Assembly: GCA_002291465.1 (NCBI GenBank)
Contig: CP021238.1
Coordinates: 1,488,001-1,552,000 of the forward strand
From: Mycobacterium lepraemurium
GTDB taxonomy: Bacteria > Actinomycetota > Actinomycetes > Mycobacteriales > Mycobacteriaceae
DNA length: 64,000 nucleotides
Direction of reading: 5' to 3'
Under the pieces are notes generated by a model. That model was not told the origin of the DNA. It did not search any database and saw only the letters and a list, made by a program, of their open reading frames with translations. Shown here piece after piece: positions 8,616-15,004 of the stretch. Numbering within the stretch: position 1 is the first letter of the stretch; each line of letters starts with the position of its first letter. The position numbers and the translations under genes are program-made.

Positions 8616-9284
8616 TCAGCAGCTGCTGGCGTGAATCTTGGCCAGCAGCGTGGGATCCGAGGGTTCGGTAGCCCCGGGCCGCAGGGTGGCCAGCACCGCG
8701 TCGATGTCGTCGTTGTGGGCCAGCGCGGTGAAGTCGGTGCCTAGCGCGAGGTCGACGGAGTCGTCGGCGCGGTTGTCATTGAACAGTTCGGTGCACGGCG
8801 CCACCAGCCACACCGCCGCGGCGGTGGCCTGCCCGGCGGTGCCGAACCGGATCTGGCCCTGGCAGGTGAGCCGGGTGCCCGTGTACAGCGGGTCGTTGGC
8901 GGCGGTGGGCTGGGCGAAGCTGAGGTCTTTCATCGCCCCGGCGACGTCGCCGGCCTGCCCGCCGCGGCCGCTGGCGTTGAGCACGCGGACCTTGGTGTCG
9001 GCGAGCTTGGCGGGCGTCACGTCTATCATGGCGCTGCGCGACACCTGCTCACCGAGCTGGGCCGGCGCCGAACCCGTCGACCCCGCCGGCCCGGTCGACT
9101 TGGGCGGGGGATTGCACACCGCGGCCTCGTGCACCTTGGCGGGCCGCGTCAGCGCCACCGTCCAGATGACGGCGGTGGCCACCGCGAGCAGGCTCACCAC
9201 CACGATCGCCGGCCGGGGGTTGCGCCGGCGGAATGGCCGGCCGTGCTTGTCAAAAGCGGTACCCTCGGTGATTTGTGTGACCAC
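8616..9284 (-). CDS. cei: Envelope integrity protein Cei (LytR_C domain, Rv2700-like)
   Basis: The protein is 222 residues with a short cytoplasmic N-terminus, one membrane helix (AIVVVSLLAVATAVIWTVAL, about 25-44) and an extracytoplasmic part carrying a LytR_C domain (KVRVLNASGRGGQAGDV). The M. tuberculosis counterpart is needed for cell-envelope integrity. Start is GTG 9282-9284. The stop lies five bases from the convergent suhB stop. The 176-base divergent region upstream holds a CRP-type box. Confidence 0.9.
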   Translation of the reverse strand: MVTQITEGTAFDKHGRPFRRRNPRPAIVVVSLLAVATAVIWTVALTRPAKVHEAAVCNPPPKSTGPAGSTGSAPAQLGEQVSRSAMIDVTPAKLADTKVRVLNASGRGGQAGDVAGAMKDLSFAQPTAANDPLYTGTRLTCQGQIRFGTAGQATAAAVWLVAPCTELFNDNRADDSVDLALGTDFTALAHNDDIDAVLATLRPGATEPSDPTLLAKIHASSC

Positions 9285-9346
9285 AGCTGCACTCTAGTCG
9301 CACGCCAAACCCCTGTTCAGAAGCGAGCCAAGGGTAAAAATAAAGG

Positions 9347-9362
9347 TGTGAGGTAAATCACA
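9347..9362. promoter_or_regulatory. CRP/FNR-family binding site
   Basis: TGTGA (9347-9351), six bases GGTAAA, TCACA (9358-9362): an exact match to the CRP palindrome used by mycobacterial CRP (Rv3676 type). The dyad extends outward two more bases on each side (AAGGTGTGA and TCACACCTT). It lies between divergent cei and the DUF4193 gene and may control either. Confidence 0.78.
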
Positions 9363-9460
9363 CCTTAAGGGGCCGCGATCCGGGCGCGAATCGTTTGGTG
9401 GATGCGTTCGACGCTGGTACAAAGCGATGCTTGGATAACGAGGGCGTGTGAGGGGAAAGA

Positions 9461-9763
9461 ATGCCTACCGACTATGACGCTCCACGGCGTACCGAGACCG
9501 ATGACGTCTCGGAGGACTCGCTGGAGGAGCTCAAAGCGCGACGGAACGAGGCGGCTTCGTCCGTCGTCGACGTCGACGAATCTGAATCCGCTGAATCTTT
9601 CGAACTGCCCGGCGCCGACCTCTCGGGGGAAGAGCTCTCGGTGCGCGTCATCCCGAAGCAGGCTGACGAATTCACCTGCTCGAGCTGCTTTTTGGTGCAA
9701 CACCGCAGTCGGCTGGCCAGCGAGAAGAACGGCGTGATGATCTGTACCGACTGCGCGGCCTGA
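9461..9763 (+). CDS. DUF4193 domain protein (Rv2699c-like)
   Basis: The 100-residue protein has an acidic N-terminal half and a C-terminal zinc-ribbon-like part with FTCSSCFLVQHRSRLA and ICTDCAA (two CxxC pairs). DUF4193 is conserved across actinobacteria and its role is not established. ATG 9461 follows an AGGGGA Shine-Dalgarno. The upstream CRP-type box suggests cAMP or redox-linked control. Confidence 0.92.
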   Translation: MPTDYDAPRRTETDDVSEDSLEELKARRNEAASSVVDVDESESAESFELPGADLSGEELSVRVIPKQADEFTCSSCFLVQHRSRLASEKNGVMICTDCAA

Positions 9764-9767
9764 TCGG

Positions 9768-10261
9768 TCAGCCGCGTAATGCCGACAGCACCCGCTCCGG
9801 GTGACGGCAGCTCACTAACCAGCTAACCAGTACGGCGTCGGATCGTCCGGGTCGTCGAGTACCACCAGGATCATCGGTCCCACCCACGCCCGGTGCAGCA
9901 CGTAGGCGGCCGGGTCGAGCTGACGGCCCAGGGCGGCGGATTTCGCCGACGGCGCCACCGGCGCGGAGCGGGCGATCGCGGTGACCGGCAGGTGCGCCGG
10001 GCCGGCCCACAGTTCCACGTCGCCGGGCGCGGCGGGGTTGGCGGTGACCCGGACCTCGATGCGGCCCAGCCACAGCAGCGCCGCGGCGGCCACCGCGAAC
10101 AGCGCCGCGTACGGCCATCACGAGGACTGGCGGGTGACGCCCATGTTGAACTCGAACGCGATGATGCCGGCCAGCGCGAACGCCGGCGGCCACCACCACC
10201 AGGGCACCCACAATCGTTCGCGATATCGCACGTTGTGCGGCGCGACGCGGGTATCGGACAC
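9768..10261 (-). pseudogene. DUF3093 membrane protein with a TGA and an 8-bp tandem duplication (Rv2698-like)
   Basis: From GTG 10261 the frame reads [19 protein letters not shown] and FEFNMGV, then meets TGA at 10118-10120, and continues in the same frame as [19 protein letters not shown] through LDPAAYVLHRAWVGPMILVV to PYWL. There an 8-bp tandem duplication (CTAACCAG twice, plus strand 9815-9830) shifts the frame and truncates it. The proper tail SCRHPERVLSALRG lies in the next frame. Removing the duplicate gives 162 codons, which matches the 161-residue M. tuberculosis protein. Two independent lesions make a real pseudogene very likely. Confidence 0.85.
9815..9830. repeat. 8-bp tandem duplication in the DUF3093 pseudogene
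   Basis: CTAACCAG occurs twice head to tail. One copy restores the reading frame of the gene on the minus strand, so the second copy is a recent slippage-type insertion. Confidence 0.9.
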
Positions 10262-10272
10262 GCGGTCAAGGG

Positions 10273-10278
10273 TAGTCT
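10273..10278 (+). promoter_or_regulatory. Candidate -10 element of dut
   Basis: TAGTCT fits TANNNT and lies 8 bases before the GTG start of dut, so the transcript would have almost no leader. No convincing -35 is seen. Confidence 0.45.
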
Positions 10279-10286
10279 GTGGCCCC

Positions 10287-10751
10287 GTGTCGACCAGTCT
10301 GGCCATCGTCCGTCTCGACCCCGGGCTTCCGCTGCCCAGCCGCGCTCACGAAGGCGACGCGGGCGTCGACCTCTACAGCGCCGAAGACATCCGGCTGGAA
10401 CCCGGCCGGCGCGCCCTGGTGCGCACCGGGGTGGCGGTCGCCATCCCGTTCGGCATGGTGGGCCTGGTGCATCCGCGGTCGGGACTTGCTGCGCGCGTTG
10501 GACTTTCGATCGTCAACAGCCCGGGTACGATCGACGCGGGCTACCGCGGCGAGATCAAGGTGGCGCTGATCAACCTGGACCTGGCCGAGCCGATCGTGGT
10601 GCACCGCGGCGACCGCATCGCCCAGCTGCTGGTGCAGCGCGTCGAGTTGGTGGAGCTGGTCGAGGTGTCGTCGTTCGACGAGGCCGGGCTGGCCGGCACG
10701 TCCCGGGGCGACGGCAGCCACGGTTCTTCCGGCGGACACGCGAGTCTGTGA
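10287..10751 (+). CDS. dut: Deoxyuridine triphosphatase (dUTPase)
   Basis: The 154-residue trimeric dUTPase hydrolyses dUTP to dUMP, which keeps uracil out of DNA and feeds thymidylate synthesis. All five motifs are present: [40 protein letters not shown] and the glycine-rich C-terminal [14 protein letters not shown]. Start GTG 10287 gives exactly the M. tuberculosis length. It diverges from the DUF3093 pseudogene with 25 bases between. Confidence 0.97.
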   Translation: MSTSLAIVRLDPGLPLPSRAHEGDAGVDLYSAEDIRLEPGRRALVRTGVAVAIPFGMVGLVHPRSGLAARVGLSIVNSPGTIDAGYRGEIKVALINLDLAEPIVVHRGDRIAQLLVQRVELVELVEVSSFDEAGLAGTSRGDGSHGSSGGHASL

Positions 10752-10821
10752 TGCGCGCCGGCGAGGATTTCACGAGGAGGCGCGATGAGGTGGGCACCCC
10801 ACCCGGGGAAGAGCGGCGCTG

Positions 10822-11598
10822 ATGGCTGTATTCGGTAGGCGCGCCCGCAGGGGCGACGACGAGGACACCCCGGTCGGCGCGGAGATCCCCGAACCCGACC
10901 CGGTGGTGGCGCACGACGACGCGGACGAGCAGGCCGCCGATGAGCTCGAGGGTCCGTTCGACATCGACGATTTCGACGACCCCGCCGTGGCGGAGCTGGC
11001 TCGGCTGGACCTGGGCTCGGTGCTGATCCCGATGCCGGAGGCCGGCCAACTGCAGGTGGAGCTGACCGAAACCGGTGTGCCAAGCGCGGTTTGGGTCGTC
11101 ACGGCCAACGGCCGTTTCACCATCGCGGCCTACGCGGCGCCCAAGACCGGCGGCCTGTGGCGCGAGGTGGCCGCCGAGCTGGCCGAGTCGCTGCGCAACG
11201 GCTCGGCCAAGGTCAGCATCCAGGACGGGCCCTGGGGGCGGGAGGTGGTCGGCACCGCCGCCGGCGTGGTGCGCTTCATCGGCGTCGACGGCTACCGGTG
11301 GATGATCCGCTGCGTCGTCAACGGCACCTACGAGACGATGGAGGCGCTCGAGCAGGAAGTGCGAGAGGCGTTGGCGGACACCGTCGTTCGCCGCGGCGAC
11401 ACACCCCTTCCGGTGCGCACGCCGCTGCCGGTGCAGCTGCCCGAGCCGATGGCCCAGCAGCTGCGGGAGACCGCGGCCGCGCAACAGGCCGCCGCGCAGC
11501 AAGCCCAGTCCCAGCAGTCGCCGGGCAACGAGCCGGCCGCGCGGCGCAGCGCCGACGGGTCGGCCATGCAACAGCTGCGCACCACCACCGGCGGCTGA
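10822..11598 (+). CDS. DUF3710 protein (Rv2696c-like)
   Basis: The 258-residue protein has an acidic N-terminal segment, then a compact domain (about 70-190) with FTIAAYAAPKTGGLW and VRFIGVDGYRWMIRCVVNG, then a Gln/Ala-rich tail. DUF3710 is a conserved actinobacterial family of unknown function usually beside dut, as here. No membrane segment or signal peptide is visible. Confidence 0.9.
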   Translation: MAVFGRRARRGDDEDTPVGAEIPEPDPVVAHDDADEQAADELEGPFDIDDFDDPAVAELARLDLGSVLIPMPEAGQLQVELTETGVPSAVWVVTANGRFTIAAYAAPKTGGLWREVAAELAESLRNGSAKVSIQDGPWGREVVGTAAGVVRFIGVDGYRWMIRCVVNGTYETMEALEQEVREALADTVVRRGDTPLPVRTPLPVQLPEPMAQQLRETAAAQQAAAQQAQSQQSPGNEPAARRSADGSAMQQLRTTTGG

Positions 11599-11613
11599 CC
11601 CGGCCGCTCGGGA

Positions 11614-12257
11614 CTACAGCTCGGCCAGCGCGGCCAGGCATGCCGCGCCCAGGGTGGCGGGGTCGGCGTCGATCTGGTCCAGCGTCACCGTGCGCAGCGC
11701 CGCCCGCGGCGCGGTGGCCACCCAGTCTCGGCCCGCCTGCAGCGGGTGAATCGGGTCGTCGAGCGCGGCCGCCACCGCCAGCGGCGCGGTCAACCCGGCC
11801 AGCTCGTCGCGGCTCGGCGCCACGTAGCCGGCCGCCTCTTCCATGGCGTCGGGCAGGTGCGGCCACTGCGCGCCCCACGAGCGGGTCAGCTCGTCGGCCA
11901 GCCACGCCGGGCTGGACGCGCGCATCTGGATCGTCGTCGCCGCCAGCCCGTCGGCGCGTAACCGGGCGGCCGAAATAGCGTGCCGCCAGCGCGGCCAGCA
12001 CCGCGACCGCCCGATCGGGACGACGCGGCGCGCCGGGGGCCGATCGCGGTCGGCGGCGTGTCGATCGGCCCCCGGCGCGCCGCGTCGTCCAGCGCCTCCA
12101 GATAGCCCGCCACCAACCGGTCGGGACGCGGCGGCGGGGCCACCAGCACCGCGCCCACCCCGGCAAGCGGACCCGAGAATGCCCGGTGAATGTAGTCGTC
12201 GTCGGAGCCGGTGCCGGGCAACAACACGGCCCTGACACCGCGCAGATCGACCACCAC
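11614..12257 (-). pseudogene. Alpha/beta-hydrolase-like gene disrupted by a fold-back inversion (Rv2695-like)
   Basis: The N-terminus reads normally from ATG 12257 (VRAVLLPGTGSDDDYIHRAF, VAGYLEALDDAARRGPI). The C-terminal half is normal in another frame (WLADELTRSW, PLAVAAALDDPIHPLQAGRDW). Between them, the stretch that should encode the nucleophile elbow AVGGVSIG is present only on the opposite strand, inside a perfect 29-base palindrome (12018-12090), and about a dozen following codons are missing. No functional hydrolase can be made. Confidence 0.82.
12018..12090. repeat. Perfect 29-base inverted repeat (fold-back)
   Basis: Arms 12018-12046 and 12062-12090 are exact reverse complements around a 15-base spacer. 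The left arm plus spacer read on the plus strand encode the piece of hydrolase expected on the minus strand. The palindrome therefore arose by copying the coding strand backwards, as in template switching. Confidence 0.93.
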
Positions 12258-12395
12258 CCCTTGATAGTGCCCTGGCGTTCACCGGGGCTCCAACCGGGGT
12301 GTTTGAGTCGGTTGGCGCGGGGGAACCAAGAGGTCTACGGTGTCTGTTGGCATAAATGGAAGCGTCGAGGCTTATCAGCATTGTCAGGAGTGGCC

Positions 12396-12764
12396 ATGGG
12401 GGCCCAAGGGTATCTGCGCCGGCTCACCCGACGGTTGACGGAGGATCCGGAGCAACGCGACTCCGAGGAACTGTCCGACGAGGTCGCCAGCACCGGCGCG
12501 CAACGTGCGATCGACTGCGAGCGTGGCCAGGAGGTCACCATGGTCGGCACGCTGCGCAGCGTGGAATGTAACGGCCGGGCCTGCGCCGGCGGCGTGCGCG
12601 CCGAGCTGTTCGACGGCAGCGACACCGTCACCCTGGTATGGCTGGGCCAGCGCCGCATCCCGGGCATCGACTCGGGCCGCACCTTGCGGGTGCGCGGCCG
12701 GCTGGGCAAGCTGGAGAACGGAACCAAGGCGATCTACAACCCGCACTACGAAATTCAACGGTGA
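12396..12764 (+). CDS. OB-fold nucleic-acid-binding protein (Rv2694c-like)
   Basis: The 122-residue protein has an N-terminal helix (GYLRRLTRRLTEDPEQ) and a C-terminal OB-fold strand pattern (GQEVTMVGTLRSV, VTLVWLGQRRIPGI, LRVRGRLG, KAIYNPHYEI) of the tRNA-anticodon/RecG-wedge type. Nucleic-acid binding is inferred from the fold. ATG 12396 has AGGAG at a spacing of six. Its stop overlaps a GTG (12761) that may be the ancestral start of the next gene. Confidence 0.9.
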   Translation: MGAQGYLRRLTRRLTEDPEQRDSEELSDEVASTGAQRAIDCERGQEVTMVGTLRSVECNGRACAGGVRAELFDGSDTVTLVWLGQRRIPGIDSGRTLRVRGRLGKLENGTKAIYNPHYEIQR

Positions 12765-12810
12765 CCGTCCCCGACGACATGGGGGCAATCCCGTCCCCGG
12801 GGAGCCGGGC

Positions 12811-13455
12811 TTGTCGGAACAAATGACCGCTAACCGCATCAATCCCGAACGTCTGCTGGCACAGGCAGGCGGAGTCAGTGGTGTCATCTACTCGTCGCTG
12901 CCGGTGGTCGTGTTCGTCATCGCGTCGAGTGTGTCCGGCCTGGTCGCGGCGATCGCGGCCGCGCTGGGGGTGGCCGCGCTGGTCCTGCTGTGGCGCCTGG
13001 TGCGCCGGGACTCGCCGCAGCCCGCGATCTCGGGGTTCTTCGGTGTGGCGCTGTGCGCGCTGATCGCCTACGTGGTGGGGGAGTCCAAGGGCTACTTCCT
13101 GCTGGGCATCTGGATGTCGTTGTTGTGGGCGGTGGTGGTCGCCGCGTCGGTGCTGATCCGCCGCCCGTTGGTCGGCTACGCGTGGAGCTGGGCCGGCGGG
13201 CGCGGCGAAGGCTGGCGCAGCGTGCCGCGGGCGGTGTACGCGTTCGACGTCGCCGCGCTGTGCTGGGTGCTGGTGTTCGCCGCCCGCTTCGTGGTGCAGG
13301 GGCTGCTGTACGACGCCGACCGCACCGGCTGGCTGGCGGCGGCGCGGATCGGGATGGGCTGGCCGCTGACCGTGCTGGCCACCTACGCCGCGATCAAGTC
13401 GGCGCAGCGGGCCATCGCCGCGGTCGAGCTGGCCTCCGGAACCGCCGGCGAGTAA
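12811..13455 (+). CDS. DUF3159 integral membrane protein (Rv2693c-like), start unclear
   Basis: The product is about 214 residues with five to six membrane helices (VIYSSLPVVVFVIASSV, GLVAAIAAALGVAALVLLW, FFGVALCALIAYVVG, IWMSLLWAVVVAASVLI, VAALCWVLVFAARFVV). Its function is unknown. I place the start at TTG 12811, which follows GGGGAG; ATG 12823 is an alternative. GTG 12761, overlapping the previous stop, would be the natural coupled start, but it is one frame off. One more G in the run at 12781-12785 would join it to this frame, so the N-terminus may be lost. Confidence 0.82.
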   Translation: MSEQMTANRINPERLLAQAGGVSGVIYSSLPVVVFVIASSVSGLVAAIAAALGVAALVLLWRLVRRDSPQPAISGFFGVALCALIAYVVGESKGYFLLGIWMSLLWAVVVAASVLIRRPLVGYAWSWAGGRGEGWRSVPRAVYAFDVAALCWVLVFAARFVVQGLLYDADRTGWLAAARIGMGWPLTVLATYAAIKSAQRAIAAVELASGTAGE

Positions 13456-13467
13456 TCCGGCGGCCAG

Positions 13468-14124
13468 CTAGCCGAGCAGCAGTTTCTGCAGTTCCTCTTC
13501 GGCCTCGGCCACGGCGACGAACAGCAGCTCGTCGCCGCCTTCCAGCGGCTCGTCCTCCTCGGGCACGATCACGCGCGGCCCGCGCAGTATGGTCACCAGC
13601 GCGGCGTCGCGGGGCAGCTGCAGCCGGCGCACCGGCTTGCCGCCCCACGGGGTGTCGTTGGGCAGCGTGATCTCGACCAGGTTCGCCTGCCCCTTGCGGA
13701 ATTCCATCAGCCGCACCAGATCACCGACGGCGACGGCCTCCTCGATGAGCGAGGCCAGCATGCGCGGCGTCGACACCGCCACGTCCACCCCCCAGGCGTC
13801 GGTGAACAGCCATTCGTTGCGGGGATCGTTGACCCGGGCCACCACCCGCGGCACCGCGAACTCGGTTTTGGCCAGCAGGCTCAGAACCACGTTGGCCTTG
13901 TCGTCGCCGGTGGCGGCCACCACCACGTCGAACTCCTGCAGCTGCACCGACTCCAGCAGGCTTAGCTCGCAGGCGTCGCCCAGCCGCCAGTGCGCGGCCG
14001 GGATGGCGTCGACGTCGACGTGATCGGGGTTGCGTTCGATCAGGGTCACGTCGTGCCCATTGGCCAGAAGTTCCCGGGTGACCGAGCGGCCGACCGCGCC
14101 GGCGCCGGCGACAGCTACCTTCAG
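13468..14124 (-). CDS. ceoC: TrkA-type potassium uptake NAD-binding protein CeoC
   Basis: The product is about 218 residues with an N-terminal Rossmann domain (KVAVAGAGAVGRSVTREL, then VTLIERNPDHVDVD) and a C-terminal TrkA_C domain (NLVEITLPNDTPWGGKPV). It is the partner of CeoB and regulates potassium uptake. The codon at the expected start is CTG (14122-14124), preceded by GAGGAG at eight bases. CTG is rare, so ancestral ATG/GTG may have mutated. The next usable start (GTG within VTLIERN, near 14049) would remove the glycine-rich loop. Confidence 0.88.
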   Translation of the reverse strand: MKVAVAGAGAVGRSVTRELLANGHDVTLIERNPDHVDVDAIPAAHWRLGDACELSLLESVQLQEFDVVVAATGDDKANVVLSLLAKTEFAVPRVVARVNDPRNEWLFTDAWGVDVAVSTPRMLASLIEEAVAVGDLVRLMEFRKGQANLVEITLPNDTPWGGKPVRRLQLPRDAALVTILRGPRVIVPEEDEPLEGGDELLFVAVAEAEEELQKLLLG

Positions 14125-14192
14125 TTGCGCCGCTCCTCGTACCCGGCTTGCCCCTCCGGCGAGCCGGCTCCTTCGTCGTCGGCGGTCTTCAT
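14121..14192 (-). CDS. 23-codon MIRU-like mini-gene between ceoB and ceoC
   Basis: ATG 14192 opens a 23-codon frame (MKTADDEGAGSPEGQ...) that ends in TGA at 14121-14123, overlapping the ceoC start codon (CTGA). The same block ACGAGGAGCGGCGCA precedes both this ATG and the ceoC start. Mycobacterial interspersed repetitive units have this arrangement: a small acidic frame bridging two genes, with its own ribosome site duplicated at the end. It probably couples ceoC translation to ceoB. Confidence 0.7.
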   Translation of the reverse strand: MKTADDEGAGSPEGQAGYEERRN

Positions 14193-14211
14193 GTGCGCCG
14201 CTCCTCGTGGT

Positions 14212-14877
14212 TCACAGGTCTTCGCTCGGCGGTAGCGCGGCGATAGCCGCCGCCTCGGCCGCGCGGCCCGATATCGCCGCCACGTACACCTGGTCGCCGG
14301 CCTGGATCACCGACTTGGGCTCGGGCAGCACGCCCGCCCCGAACCGGATCAGGAACGCGACCCGGGCGCCGGTGGCCTGCTCGAGATCGGTGACCCGGTG
14401 CCCGATCCAGTCCTCGTGCAACACGACCTCGGACACGGCGACGGTGCCGGTCGGGTCGCGCCACTTGGCCGTCTGGGTCTCCCGCAGCAGCGCGTTGAGC
14501 AGACGGTCGGTGGTCCAGGGCACAGTCGCGATGGTGGGAATGCCGAGGCGCTCGTAGACCTCGGCGCGCTTGGCATCGTAGATGCGGGCCACCACCCGCT
14601 TGACGCCGAACGTCTCGCGGGCCAGCCGCGCCGAGATGATGTTGGAGTTGTCGCCCGAGGACACCGCGGCGAACGCGTCGGCCTCCTCGATGCCGGCCCT
14701 CAGCAGCACATCCCGGTCGAATCCCTGGCCCAGCACCCGCTTGCCGGCGTATTCGGGGCTGAGCCGGTTGAAGGCGGTGCTGTCGCGGTCGATGACCGCG
14801 ACGTCGTGACCGATGCGCGACAGCCCTTCGGCGACCGAGGATCCGACCCGGCCGCAGCCCATCACCACTACACGCAC
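14212..14877 (-). CDS. ceoB: TrkA-type potassium uptake NAD-binding protein CeoB
   Basis: The 221-residue protein has a Rossmann nucleotide loop at the very N-terminus (VVVMGCGRVGSSVAEGLS), acidic strand end AVIDRD, and a TrkA_C domain from about residue 140. It binds NAD(H) and gates a Trk/Ktr potassium channel with CeoC. Start GTG 14877 has AGAGG eight bases upstream. It diverges from the APC permease gene by 127 bases. Confidence 0.93.
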   Translation of the reverse strand: MRVVVMGCGRVGSSVAEGLSRIGHDVAVIDRDSTAFNRLSPEYAGKRVLGQGFDRDVLLRAGIEEADAFAAVSSGDNSNIISARLARETFGVKRVVARIYDAKRAEVYERLGIPTIATVPWTTDRLLNALLRETQTAKWRDPTGTVAVSEVVLHEDWIGHRVTDLEQATGARVAFLIRFGAGVLPEPKSVIQAGDQVYVAAISGRAAEAAAIAALPPSEDL

Positions 14878-14990
14878 ATTCAGATCCTCTCGGCCGCGTC
14901 TGGCGTCGTCACCGGCAACGCACGTCGGCAAGCCGTTTCGGCCGGCGAACATTCTCGCCTACGAACGCTACCGGCATACTCGCCGGGGCT

Positions 14991-14996
14991 TACTCT
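14991..14996 (+). promoter_or_regulatory. Candidate -10 element of the APC permease gene
   Basis: TACTCT fits TANNNT and ends eight bases before GTG 15005, implying a leaderless or nearly leaderless transcript. No clear -35 is seen. Confidence 0.45.
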
Positions 14997-15004
14997 TGGC
15001 TCTC

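Noticed and set aside
4399..10120. Stop-codon recoding (for example selenocysteine) to explain in-frame TGA codons
   Set aside because: TAG and TAA interruptions occur too, no SECIS-like stem follows, and indels are present in other genes. Simple decay is enough.
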